Shown here piece by piece: positions 26,345 to 35,452 of a stretch of DNA of 64,000 bases. Source of the stretch: Azoamicus ciliaticola (lineage in GTDB: Bacteria; Pseudomonadota; Gammaproteobacteria; UBA6186; Azoamicaceae); contig NZ_LR794158.1 of assembly GCF_902860225.1 (NCBI RefSeq), positions 124,001 to 188,000 on the forward strand. The letters run 5' to 3'. The notes beneath the pieces were generated by a model that was not told the origin of the DNA, made no database searches, and was given only the letters and a program-made list of their open reading frames with translations. Positions within the stretch are counted from its first letter, which is position 1. Each line of letters opens with the position of its first letter. The position numbers were made by a program, and so were the translations under genes.

Positions 26345-26438
26345 ATTATCTAAAAAATTATTCTATTTTTTAATTATAACATTTCTTAAATATAGAAAAT
26401 ATATTTTAATATTTTTTATGTTTAGTATTTTTTATTAT

Positions 26439-27500
26439 ATGACATGTAAAAAAAAAATTGCTTTATCATTTTCTGGTGGGTTAGATTCTTCTTTTTCCAC
26501 ATTTATTTCAAAAAAAAATAATTTTTATATAGAAGTTTTTTTTATAAAAAATTGGAATGCTTTTGAAAATAAAAATTGTTTTTTTAAAATAGATTTAGTT
26601 TATGTAAAAAATTTATGTAAGAAATTTAAAATTAAGTTGCATATTTTAGATTATTCTAAAATTTATTGGAATTCAGTTTTTTTACTTTTTTTAAAATCAT
26701 TGAAAATGGGACTAACTCCAAATCCGGATGTGTATTGTAATAGAGAAATAAAATTTAAAATTTTGTTTTATTATTTAATTTATATATTAAAATTTGATTT
26801 TTTATCGACAGGACATTATTCAAAAATATTAAAATTTAAAAAAAAAAATATTTTTTTAGTAAGCGCAGATTTAAAAAAAAATCAAACATATTTTTTATTT
26901 AATATAGATAAAATAGCACGAAAAAAAATTTTTTTCCCAATATCTAACTATTTGAAATCATCAATAAAATTGTTTATCTATTATTTTAATTTTTTAAATT
27001 TTAATAAAAAATCTAGTATTGGAATATGTTTTATTGGTGAAAAAAAATTTAAAGTTTTTATAAATAAATATATTAAAAAAAAAGCAGGGTTTGTCATTGA
27101 TGACAAAAAAAAAATTATAGCAAAACATGATGGAATTTTTTTTTACACTATAGGTGAAAAATTTTTTTGTTGTGAAAATGTCGATAAGAGTTATATCTTT
27201 AAAAAAAATATTAATAAAAATTTATTATATGTTACGAATGAAAAAGAAAAATTATTAATGCAACACATTTTAATTAAAAAAATAAATTTCAAAGGTAAAG
27301 AAAGTAAAAACATTTATTTTACAAAAACAAGACATTCTATAGATTTTAATTTATCAATTTTTTATTGGAATAAAATTTATAAAAAATACGCTATTTTTTT
27401 TAAATTTAAACAAAAAATTGTTAATCCTGGGCAATATGTTGTTTTTTATAAAAATAATGAATGTATTGGCGGAGGCGAAATATTTAAAATAATAAAATAA
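26439..27500 (+). CDS. mnmA: tRNA-specific 2-thiouridylase MnmA
   Basis: Transfers sulfur to U34 of Lys, Glu and Gln tRNAs. From ATG 26439 the protein has 353 residues. PP-loop SGGLDS is at 12-17. Both catalytic cysteines are present, C100 (NPDVYCNREIKF) and C197 (GICFIGEK). The C-terminal beta-barrel ends with NPGQYVVFY and CIGGGEI. A longer open frame reaches back into the leuS 5' region and is rejected as a start; ATG 26418 is the only other realistic choice. The substrates tRNA-Lys(TTT), Glu(TTC) and Gln(TTG) are all encoded in this window. It converges on tilS with 2 bp between stops. Confidence 0.95.
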   Translation: MTCKKKIALSFSGGLDSSFSTFISKKNNFYIEVFFIKNWNAFENKNCFFKIDLVYVKNLCKKFKIKLHILDYSKIYWNSVFLLFLKSLKMGLTPNPDVYCNREIKFKILFYYLIYILKFDFLSTGHYSKILKFKKKNIFLVSADLKKNQTYFLFNIDKIARKKIFFPISNYLKSSIKLFIYYFNFLNFNKKSSIGICFIGEKKFKVFINKYIKKKAGFVIDDKKKIIAKHDGIFFYTIGEKFFCCENVDKSYIFKKNINKNLLYVTNEKEKLLMQHILIKKINFKGKESKNIYFTKTRHSIDFNLSIFYWNKIYKKYAIFFKFKQKIVNPGQYVVFYKNNECIGGGEIFKIIK

Positions 27501-27502
27501 AC

Positions 27503-28678
27503 TCATTTTAATACCTTAATATAAAAAAAATTTCTTAAAAATTTAGAATAAATTTTTGATTTCCATATACCAGATAATATAATTAAAAAATTATCATACT
27601 TTATTATCATATGTTTTTTTTTATCTATATTTAATATTAAATTATTTAAAAGAATTCCATCAATATTAAAATTCAATGAATTGGAATTTTTAATTTTTTT
27701 ATAAAAATTATTACTTTTTAAAAATTTAAAATTAAAAAAATGAGTTTTTATCTTTTTAATATAAAGTTTTTTTAAATTTATATAAAACATAAAATTATTT
27801 ATTTTAAAAAATGAAAATTTATTTCTATTTATTAAAATTTTATTTAATTCATTAATATGTTTATATGATAAAGGTTTAATATTGTTATTTTTTATAAAAA
27901 TCTTAAGTATTTCAGTTTTAATATAAGATGGTAAAAAATTAATACTGTCTAAATTTAAATAGTTATTATTTTTATTTTTTTTTAGAAAAAAATTACACCT
28001 ATATTTAATATATAAATTCAAATATTTAGATAAGTCTATATACCTTAAAATTGGCGTTTTAAAATTTTGCCATTTTTTATTAATTTCATTAAATAAATTA
28101 TATCTTATAAAATTTCTATTAAACTTAATATCAAAATTAGTAAAATCAGTTATGTAATTAATATTGTTTTTTGTTGCGTAATTAAATATTTGATCTTTAT
28201 TAAAATCAGTCATAGGACGAAAAATTGAAAAATTTTTATATACTGGGTTATCACTTATGCTTGAAAATCCAGTAATTCCACACCCTCTGAAAAGATTTAA
28301 AAAAAAAGTTTCTATTATATCATTAGAATTATGCGCAAGTAATAAAGTTGTTGATTTATTTAGTAATTTTAAAAATATTTTATATCTTATAATTCTTAAT
28401 TCTTGTTCTAAATTTTTATCTTTAATGCTATTAATGAAAAAAGTTGTAATAGGTATTTTATATTTATAACATTGAGTTTTACAAAAAATATACCAATTTT
28501 TTGCATTTTTATTATTCATATAATTTATGTTTATAACTCTAATTGAAAAGTCTTTTTTTTTCAAAATATTAAAACATAGATGCAATAAGACGCTTGAGTC
28601 TATTCCACCACTATAACCAATATATACTTTTCTATTGATTTTAAAATTAATAAATTTTTCGTGAATTTTTTTAAACAT
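27503..28678 (-). CDS. tilS: tRNA(Ile)-lysidine synthase TilS
   Basis: Modifies C34 of tRNA-Ile2 so that it reads AUA, a very frequent codon in this genome. 391 residues against about 430. PP-loop SGGIDSS is at 23-29, LLLAHNSNDIIETFFLNL carries the family HNxxDxxET motif, and the central domain follows. The C-terminal part is diverged and Asn/Lys rich. ATG start. Position beside mnmA is not a classical operon because the two genes face each other. Confidence 0.94.
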   Translation of the reverse strand: MFKKIHEKFINFKINRKVYIGYSGGIDSSVLLHLCFNILKKKDFSIRVININYMNNKNAKNWYIFCKTQCYKYKIPITTFFINSIKDKNLEQELRIIRYKIFLKLLNKSTTLLLAHNSNDIIETFFLNLFRGCGITGFSSISDNPVYKNFSIFRPMTDFNKDQIFNYATKNNINYITDFTNFDIKFNRNFIRYNLFNEINKKWQNFKTPILRYIDLSKYLNLYIKYRCNFFLKKNKNNNYLNLDSINFLPSYIKTEILKIFIKNNNIKPLSYKHINELNKILINRNKFSFFKINNFMFYINLKKLYIKKIKTHFFNFKFLKSNNFYKKIKNSNSLNFNIDGILLNNLILNIDKKKHMIIKYDNFLIILSGIWKSKIYSKFLRNFFYIKVLK

Positions 28679-28750
28679 AAAACTGTGTATACTATTGTAA
28701 TTTAATTATGTATTATTATATTAAATAATAAGTATTTTATTAATTTATAT

Positions 28751-30634
28751 ATGATAACTGTAATAGATAATAATATTATATTTTTTAAAAAAAAAAATTC
28801 TTTTAAAGAAGAAAAAAGAAAACTTTTCAAAAATACATTTAATTTTTTTATATCTATTTATTTAAATGGAAAAATTAAAACAGTAGGCTACGAATTGGTA
28901 ATAAATGCAACGTTAATTTTTATTAAAATAAATAGTTCAAAAGCATTAAGCATAATAAGACATTCATGCGCACATTTATTAGCACATTCATTGATTAATA
29001 TTTATAAAGATATTAAATTGTCCGTTGGACCTGTTATAAAAAATGGATTTTATTATGATTTTTTTTCAAATGTAAAATTATCTTTTTCTGATTTAAAAAA
29101 AATAGAAAAAAAAATGTTTGGTTTAACAAAAAAACAATTTGAAATAATAAGAGTTAATGTAAATAAAGACGCAGCAAATATTCTGTTTAAGCATAATAAG
29201 TATAAAAAAGAAATCATAGATAATATATCAGAAAATAGCATAATATCTATATATGAACAAGATGATTTTTCAGATTTATGTAGAGGCCCACATTTGCCAA
29301 ATGTTTCTTTTTTAAAATTTTTTAAATTAATTAAAATTTCTGGAGCGTATTGGAAAAATAATAATAAAAATGAAATGTTATATAGAATATATGGGACTGC
29401 GTGGGAATCAAAAAGAAATTTGCATAAATACGTTAATAAAATAAATAATTTAAAAGAATGTGATCATAGAGTTCTAGGAAAACATCTTAATTTATTTGAT
29501 TTTTATAAACATTCTCCAGGTGTAGTTTTTTGGAATAAAAATGGGTGGAATATATACACAAGCATTAAGGAATTTATTAAGAAAACTCTTGAAAAATTTA
29601 ATTACTTTGAAGTAAACACTCCTGTTTTGACAGGTTCATTTTTATTTAAAAAATCTGGGCATATTGACAAATTTATAGATAATATGTTTATTTGTAATAT
29701 AAAAAATAATATAAATGTTTTAAAACCAATGAATTGTCCTTGTCACATAGAATTATTTAATAATTTTTATAAAAAAAGTTATAAGAATCTACCATTTAGA
29801 ATAGCAGAGTTTGGCATGTGTTTTAGAAACGAATTATCTGGATCTTTGCATGGATTAATGCGATTAAAAAACTTTACGCAAGACGACGGTCATATTTTTT
29901 GTTCAGATTATCATTTAGAGAATGAAATCATAAATTTCATTCATCTTTTAAAAAATGTTTATTATAAATTTGGATTTAATATTTTTAAATTAGTGTTATC
30001 TAAAAAGCCTATAGATATTTCTGATAATTTAGATATTTGGTATAAAGCTGAAAAAATTTTAGAAAATGTTATAAAAAAACTTAAAATAAATTATTCTGTT
30101 TCAAATGATGGTGCATTTTATGGTCCAAAATTGGAATTTTCTTTACGGGATAAATTTAATCGTATATGGCAATGTGGAACAATTCAAGTGGATTTTTTTA
30201 CAGCAAAAAATTTAAACGCTAAATATGTTGATCATAAAGGTTTTTTGCAAACTCCAATAATTTTACACAGAGCTATTTTAGGATCAATAGAAAGATTTAT
30301 AGGCATTCTTATAGAAAATGGATCTGGATATCTACCATTATGTTTAACACCAATACATTTCATTTTAATATATATAAGTAATAAATATTTATTTTATGTA
30401 AAAAACATTTATAATATAATTAAAAACAAATATAATGTTACAATATATTTTGGAAATGAAAGGTTAGAGTATAAAATTAAACATTGTATTTTAAAAAAAA
30501 TACCATATATCATAATAATTGGAAATAAAGAATATACAAGTAAAACAATAACTTTAAGAGATAATAAAACAAATTTTGTGAAAAATATCTCATTGAAAAA
30601 CTTTTTAAAAGAATTTAATTTTAAAGGAGATTAA
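28751..30634 (+). CDS. thrS: Threonyl-tRNA synthetase
   Basis: Class II synthetase for tRNA-Thr. 627 residues. The N-terminal TGS domain is diverged (about 1-60). The editing domain keeps its histidine pair in RHSCAHLLAH and the Cys/His pair in DLCRGPH, so hydrolysis of Ser-tRNA-Thr should persist, in contrast to LeuS. Catalytic motifs: MNCPCHIE with the zinc Cys, FRNELSGSLHGLMRL, and QVDFF with the C-terminal motif 3 GSIERFIGIL. No stem-loops resembling the E. coli thrS operator are seen in the 70 bp upstream. First gene of thrS-infC-rpmI-rplT-pheST. Confidence 0.97.
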   Translation: MITVIDNNIIFFKKKNSFKEEKRKLFKNTFNFFISIYLNGKIKTVGYELVINATLIFIKINSSKALSIIRHSCAHLLAHSLINIYKDIKLSVGPVIKNGFYYDFFSNVKLSFSDLKKIEKKMFGLTKKQFEIIRVNVNKDAANILFKHNKYKKEIIDNISENSIISIYEQDDFSDLCRGPHLPNVSFLKFFKLIKISGAYWKNNNKNEMLYRIYGTAWESKRNLHKYVNKINNLKECDHRVLGKHLNLFDFYKHSPGVVFWNKNGWNIYTSIKEFIKKTLEKFNYFEVNTPVLTGSFLFKKSGHIDKFIDNMFICNIKNNINVLKPMNCPCHIELFNNFYKKSYKNLPFRIAEFGMCFRNELSGSLHGLMRLKNFTQDDGHIFCSDYHLENEIINFIHLLKNVYYKFGFNIFKLVLSKKPIDISDNLDIWYKAEKILENVIKKLKINYSVSNDGAFYGPKLEFSLRDKFNRIWQCGTIQVDFFTAKNLNAKYVDHKGFLQTPIILHRAILGSIERFIGILIENGSGYLPLCLTPIHFILIYISNKYLFYVKNIYNIIKNKYNVTIYFGNERLEYKIKHCILKKIPYIIIIGNKEYTSKTITLRDNKTNFVKNISLKNFLKEFNFKGD

Positions 30635-30635
30635 T

Positions 30636-31154
30636 ATTAGAAACAAAATAAATAATGAAATAAAATCATTGCAATTAAGATTAATAGATGAAAATGGAAG
30701 ACAAGTTGGAGTGGTTTCTTTAGAAGAAGCCTTAAAGATGGCAATAGCTGCAAATTTAGATTTGGTTGAAATTCAACCAAAATTAGTACCGCCTGTTGCA
30801 AAAATAATGAATTATGGTAAATTTCAGTTTTCTATAAATAAAAGAAAATCTTTAGCAAAAAAAAAGCAAAAAGAAATAAAAATTAAAGAAGTAAAATTTA
30901 GACCAAATACTGGAAATAATGATTATTTAATAAAATTAAAAAATATTAAAAATTTTTTATTAAATGGAAATAAAATTAAAATAATAGTTTGTTTTAAAGG
31001 TAGAGAAATAATTCATAAAAATTCTGGACTTGAATTAATGAAAAAAATATGTTTTGATTTGCAAGATTTTTGTAAGGTAGATGCTGATCCAAAATTTGAA
31101 GGTAAAAATATAATAACTATTATTAGTTCATTGACTAAAATAAAAAACCCGTAG
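30636..31154 (+). CDS. infC: Translation initiation factor IF-3, ATT start
   Basis: Prevents premature 50S joining and proofreads start-codon selection. The protein has N-domain (LIDENGRQVGVVSLEEAL), lysine-rich linker (about 80-95) and C-domain (VKFRPNTG, CFKGREI). The longest ATG/TTG frame starts at TTG 30669 and would cut off the conserved RxNxIxNEI start. In frame upstream, ATT at 30636 has AGGAG at 30625-30629 with 6-bp spacing and gives RNKINNEIKSLQLRLID, matching E. coli IF-3. ATT is the known unusual infC start. 172 residues. It begins 1 bp after the thrS stop. Confidence 0.95.
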   Translation: MRNKINNEIKSLQLRLIDENGRQVGVVSLEEALKMAIAANLDLVEIQPKLVPPVAKIMNYGKFQFSINKRKSLAKKKQKEIKIKEVKFRPNTGNNDYLIKLKNIKNFLLNGNKIKIIVCFKGREIIHKNSGLELMKKICFDLQDFCKVDADPKFEGKNIITIISSLTKIKNP

Positions 31155-31161
31155 GATTTAT

Positions 31162-31356
31162 ATGAAAATTAAAACGCACAAAAGCGCTTATAAACGTTTT
31201 AAAAAAACAAAAAGCGGAAATTTTAAACATAAACAATCTTTTTTAAGACATATTTTGACAAAAAAAACTTCAAAAAGAAAAAGACAGTTAAGACATTTAA
31301 AATGTGTAGATATTTCTCATAAAAAAACTTTAAATAGAGCTTTGTTATATATATAG
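31162..31356 (+). CDS. rpmI: 50S ribosomal protein L35
   Basis: 64 residues, the exact usual length, very basic, with MKIKTHKSAYKRFKKTKSGNFKHKQ at the start. ATG with AGGA upstream, 7 bp after infC. The infC-rpmI-rplT order is universal; in E. coli L20 represses rpmI translation, which cannot be judged here. Confidence 0.97.
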   Translation: MKIKTHKSAYKRFKKTKSGNFKHKQSFLRHILTKKTSKRKRQLRHLKCVDISHKKTLNRALLYI

Positions 31357-31365
31357 GAAAATAAA

Positions 31366-31716
31366 ATGAGTAGAGTAAAAAGGGGAGTTACAGCTAGAAA
31401 AAGACATAAAAAAATTTTAAATAGAGCAAAAGGCTATTATGGAGCTAGAAGTAAAGTATTTAGAGTAGCAAAACAAGCTGTTATAAAAGCTTTGCAATAT
31501 TCATATAGAGATAGAAAATGTAAAAAAAGATTAATGCGACAAAATTGGATAATAAAAATAAATGCAGCAGTTAGACAGTTTGATTTGTCTTATAATAATT
31601 TTATTTTTTTGATGAAAAAAAATAATATATTAATTAATAGAAAAGTGTTATCAGAAATAATTGATAAGAACTTTGAAATATTTACACAATTAGTACATAA
31701 GATTAAAAATGCGTAA
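31366..31716 (+). CDS. rplT: 50S ribosomal protein L20
   Basis: Early 50S assembly protein. 116 residues, usual length 117-118. The basic N-terminal extension (MSRVKRGVTARKRHKKILNRAKGYYG) and the globular C-domain (RLMRQNWIIKINAAVRQ) are well kept. ATG with AGGAAA upstream. Confidence 0.98.
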   Translation: MSRVKRGVTARKRHKKILNRAKGYYGARSKVFRVAKQAVIKALQYSYRDRKCKKRLMRQNWIIKINAAVRQFDLSYNNFIFLMKKNNILINRKVLSEIIDKNFEIFTQLVHKIKNA

Positions 31717-31724
31717 TAATTATT

Positions 31725-32729
31725 ATGAAAGAGCTAGAAATTTATGACCTTTTAAATGTTTTTAAAAAAGAAATAACATTTATAAATAACATTTCAGATA
31801 TTAATAAAATTAATTCTTTATATCTTGGAAAAAATGGTAAGTTAAATAAAATTTTTGATTATTTAAAAAAAGAGAATTCAAATAATAAAACTGAACTTTT
31901 AAAAACAGTGAATAATGTAAAGTCAGAAATATTAATTTTAATAAATACAAAAAAAAGTGAAATATTTAATAAAGAATCAATAATAGATTTTGATTTTACA
32001 ATACCTAAAAATTATTATAATGTAGGATCTATGCATATAATAAATAAAACCATTACTGATATTAAAAAGTTTTTTAATATTTTTGGATTTAAGTGTGAAA
32101 ATGGAATAGAAATAGACAATAAATATAATAATTTTGACGCATTAAATATGCCATTGAATCATCCATCAAGAAATTTACAGGATACGTTTTATATAGATGA
32201 TTTTTTTTTGTTAAGAACACACACATCAAATATGCAGATTCATTTAATGAAAAATAAAATGCTTCCAATGCGTTTTTTATCTTGTGGAAAAGTTTATAGA
32301 AGAGATTATGATTTATCACATACACCAATGTTTCATCAAATAGAAGGCTTTATTATAGAAACTAATATATCTTTATCTAACTTAAAATTTATATTATTAG
32401 AATTTCTTAACTTTTTTTTTAATAATACAATAATAACGAAATTTAGATCATCTTATTTTCCATTTACAGAACCTTCTTTTGAAGTTGATATAAAATGTTT
32501 TTATTGTAGCGGCATTGGTTGTTCTATATGTAAAAGTAGTGGATGGATAGAGATACTTGGATGTGGATTAATACATCCAAATATATTAAAAGAATGTGAC
32601 ATAGATCCTTTTATATATAATGGATTAGCTTTTGGAATAGGTGTAGAACGATTAGCTATGATAAAATATAAAATAAACGACATTAAGTTATTTTTTGAAA
32701 ACAATATTGAATTTTTGAATCAATTTTAA
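31725..32729 (+). CDS. pheS: Phenylalanyl-tRNA synthetase alpha subunit
   Basis: Catalytic alpha chain of the alpha2beta2 enzyme. 334 residues (327 in E. coli). N-terminal coiled coil (about 1-85), then the class II core with HPSRNLQDTFY, LLRTHTSNMQI (motif 2 region), RVYRRD-type CGKVYRRDYD, FHQIEGF and motif 3 GLAFGIGVERLAMIKY. A cysteine pair CFYCSGIGCSICKSSGW at about 257-273 is also present in enterobacterial PheS. rplT-pheS spacing is 8 bp, and no phenylalanine leader peptide or attenuator is seen. Confidence 0.98.
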   Translation: MKELEIYDLLNVFKKEITFINNISDINKINSLYLGKNGKLNKIFDYLKKENSNNKTELLKTVNNVKSEILILINTKKSEIFNKESIIDFDFTIPKNYYNVGSMHIINKTITDIKKFFNIFGFKCENGIEIDNKYNNFDALNMPLNHPSRNLQDTFYIDDFFLLRTHTSNMQIHLMKNKMLPMRFLSCGKVYRRDYDLSHTPMFHQIEGFIIETNISLSNLKFILLEFLNFFFNNTIITKFRSSYFPFTEPSFEVDIKCFYCSGIGCSICKSSGWIEILGCGLIHPNILKECDIDPFIYNGLAFGIGVERLAMIKYKINDIKLFFENNIEFLNQF

Positions 32730-32732
32730 ATC

Positions 32733-34727
32733 ATGAAAATAAGTATCAAGGCATTGTATTATTTGCTTAATAAAAAAACAAATATATCAAAACTAGTTGA
32801 AAAATTGAATATCTTAGGTTTTGAATCTAATATAATTGAAAATTACTTAGACATAAATGTTCCATATAATAGACATGATTGTAATAATTTTGTTAGCATT
32901 TTAAATGAAATTAAAAATTTTGATAAAAATTTTTCAATTAAATTATTTGAAAATGAAAATGAAAATCAAAATAAAATAAGTAATAATATTGATATTAAAA
33001 TTATTAACAAAAACTTTTGTCCAATTTATTCGTATAAAATAATAGGTAATTTAAATATTATAAAAAGCATTCCAAATTATATAAAAGAGACTTTAAAACT
33101 TAATAATATTAATAGTGTTAATAGTTTAGTAGATATATTAAATTATTCTACAATAATAACTGGGCAGCCATTTCATTGTTATGATTTAAACTGTTTAGAT
33201 AAAGAAATTAATATAATTAAAACTGAAACACTTTTAAATTTTAATACAATCAATGGGCTGGAAATTAAATTGCCGAAAGACATTTTTGTTATAAAATCTA
33301 AAAAAGAAATAATATCAGTACCAGGAATAATAGGATCTTTTAATTCTAAAGTTTGTGAAAATACAAAAAAAATTCTATTAGAAAGCGCTTTTTTTGATTA
33401 TAGCGAAATAAAAAATATAGAAGATAAGTTAAATATTTCTACTGACGCTTCAAAACGTTTTGTAAATAAAATAGATTTTAATTTAACATTAAAAGCATTA
33501 AATTACGTTTCTAGTCTTGTAGTCAAAATACTAAAATCTAATATTATTTGCACTGGCTTTAAAATAGAAAAAAAAAATCTACCACAAAATAAAAAAATAA
33601 AAGTAAATAAATTTTTTTTTCTTACTTTACTAAATAATAATTTAAATAATGAAGTTTTTTCTAATTGCATAGATAATATTTTTTTAAAAAAAAAAATATC
33701 AAAAACTTTTATAACTTTTGATATACCAAATAATAGAAAAGATTTAGAAATAAATGAAAATATTTTTTCAGAAATATTGAAATTATATGGATATAATAAT
33801 GTTTTGCCAACAAAATTGAAAAATGCTTTTTCAAACAAAAACATAGATGATGAGTTTAATTATAAAATAGCATATTTTTTAAAAAATATGGGATTTAACG
33901 AAATAATATCTTATAGTTTTGTAGATTCTAAAATTGAAAAACTTTTAAATTTTGATGATAATTTTGTTTATATAAAAAATCCAATATCTGAAAAAATGGA
34001 TGTTATGCGCCAAACTTTAATACAAGGTTTAATAAAAACAGTAACATTTAATGTAAATAGAAAAAATAATAAATTAAAATTATTTGAAATTGGAAGCATT
34101 TACAAAAAATGCAAAAATAAAAAATTTGAAGCAGAAAATAACTTATCATTATTGATAACTGATAAAATTAATAAAGACAACGACTTTTTTTATATGAAAA
34201 ATATTGTAATCAATTTATTGAAAAACTTATTTAACATAGAAGAAATTGATCTTATAGAAAAGAAATATGTTTTTTTAAATAAAAGAATTAGTTTATCTAT
34301 TTTATACAATAATGAAGAACTAGGTTTTATCGGATTAATTAGAAAAGACTTATTAAATTTTTTTGATTTAAAGCAAGAAATCTATTATTGTTCGTTATTT
34401 CTAGATAAGATAAATATTAACTTTTTAAATTTTTTCGAAGAGATTTCTAAATTTCCATACGTTATGCGTGATTTGTCACTTATATTTAAAACAAATATCT
34501 TTTATAAAGATATAATTAATTTTATTAAAGATTTAAAAATAAATAATTTAACAAAAATATCTTTTTTAGATTTTTATAAAATAGATGATATTAATAAAAG
34601 TTTAACATTAAGATTTAAGTTTTGTAGCAAAATAAGAACGTTGCTTGATACAGAAATTTCTGATTCCATGGAAATTATTAATAAACATTTAAAAATTAAA
34701 TTTAACATAGAAATTAAAAAGCAATAA
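32733..34727 (+). CDS. pheT: Phenylalanyl-tRNA synthetase beta subunit lacking the EMAP/B2 domain
   Basis: Beta chain of PheRS. 664 residues against 795 in E. coli. The N-terminal B1 piece (MKISIKALYYLLN to GFESNII) runs at about residue 38 straight into LDINVPYNRHDC, which in E. coli follows the tRNA-binding OB fold (residues about 40-150). That domain is therefore missing. The editing domain B3/B4 remains (GQPFHCYD with the His, LLESAFFD with the Glu), as do B5, the catalytic-like core and the C-terminal anticodon-binding FDX-ACB domain (FPYVMRDLSLIF). It follows pheS by 3 bp. Confidence 0.96.
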   Translation: MKISIKALYYLLNKKTNISKLVEKLNILGFESNIIENYLDINVPYNRHDCNNFVSILNEIKNFDKNFSIKLFENENENQNKISNNIDIKIINKNFCPIYSYKIIGNLNIIKSIPNYIKETLKLNNINSVNSLVDILNYSTIITGQPFHCYDLNCLDKEINIIKTETLLNFNTINGLEIKLPKDIFVIKSKKEIISVPGIIGSFNSKVCENTKKILLESAFFDYSEIKNIEDKLNISTDASKRFVNKIDFNLTLKALNYVSSLVVKILKSNIICTGFKIEKKNLPQNKKIKVNKFFFLTLLNNNLNNEVFSNCIDNIFLKKKISKTFITFDIPNNRKDLEINENIFSEILKLYGYNNVLPTKLKNAFSNKNIDDEFNYKIAYFLKNMGFNEIISYSFVDSKIEKLLNFDDNFVYIKNPISEKMDVMRQTLIQGLIKTVTFNVNRKNNKLKLFEIGSIYKKCKNKKFEAENNLSLLITDKINKDNDFFYMKNIVINLLKNLFNIEEIDLIEKKYVFLNKRISLSILYNNEELGFIGLIRKDLLNFFDLKQEIYYCSLFLDKININFLNFFEEISKFPYVMRDLSLIFKTNIFYKDIINFIKDLKINNLTKISFLDFYKIDDINKSLTLRFKFCSKIRTLLDTEISDSMEIINKHLKIKFNIEIKKQ

Positions 34728-34734
34728 CATTTTT

Positions 34735-35415
34735 ATGAAAATAAATTCATTATGTATAGAATTGGCTTTAGATTTTTGTTCAATTACTTTGAAAAATTAT
34801 AATAAACTTTATTACAAAGAATACATAAATGTTTCGCAAAATACAAAAACTATAATCCAGGCAATAGATTTAATTTTATTAGAAAGCAATATGCGTTATA
34901 AAGATATTGACTTTATAGTTTTTGGGGATTATCCAAATAATTTAATGAACTCAAAAGCAATAAGTATTATTATTAAAAGTTTATTTTTTACTTGGAAAAT
35001 ACCTATAATGAAAATTAATTCTTTATTAACATTAAGTTTAGAAATATTTTCTCTATATGAAAATAATTCTATATTAATATTCATTGAAACTAATGAAAAT
35101 ACATTACTTTATTGTAAATGTATTTTTGAAAAAAAAAAATTATTAAATTTTAATATTAAAGAATTAATTTCTATAAAAGAATTTGAAGAAAAAAATTTAA
35201 ATAATTTTATATTAATTATAAATTGTGATAAAAAAATTGTTGATTTTTTAAAATCTAATTATAGATTTATGAAAATTGAAGAAAATATTTTACCAAAATC
35301 TTTATATACAAACTTAATTATCGAAGAATTAATTTTAAAAAAAAAAGAATTGAATCATAACAATATTAAACTGTCTTATTTAATAAAAAATTCATTTATT
35401 AAATATAAATATTGA
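34735..35415 (+). CDS. tsaB: tRNA threonylcarbamoyladenosine biosynthesis protein TsaB
   Basis: Scaffold partner of TsaD in t6A37 synthesis. 226 residues (231 in E. coli), ASKHA fold. Matching stretches: CIELALDFCSITLKN at the start, ESNMRYKDIDFIVFGDYPN in place of the GPGSFTG-bearing loop, and the WKIPIMKINSLLTLSLE helix. The GPGSFTGxR motif is not kept, so it is a diverged member. The C-terminal half is weak. No other gene fits the pattern better. It lies between pheT and rne. Confidence 0.78.
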   Translation: MKINSLCIELALDFCSITLKNYNKLYYKEYINVSQNTKTIIQAIDLILLESNMRYKDIDFIVFGDYPNNLMNSKAISIIIKSLFFTWKIPIMKINSLLTLSLEIFSLYENNSILIFIETNENTLLYCKCIFEKKKLLNFNIKELISIKEFEEKNLNNFILIINCDKKIVDFLKSNYRFMKIEENILPKSLYTNLIIEELILKKKELNHNNIKLSYLIKNSFIKYKY

Positions 35416-35452
35416 TTACGATTATACATTTTAAATAATAATTAACTAATAA

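Noticed and set aside
26244..26438. N-terminal extension of mnmA overlapping the leuS 5' end
   Set aside because: It shows no MnmA similarity and is the antisense of leuS coding sequence; ATG 26439 fits the family start.
28679..28750. Possible thrS operator or leader like that of E. coli
   Set aside because: Only 72 bp of AT-rich sequence with no tRNA-like stem-loops.
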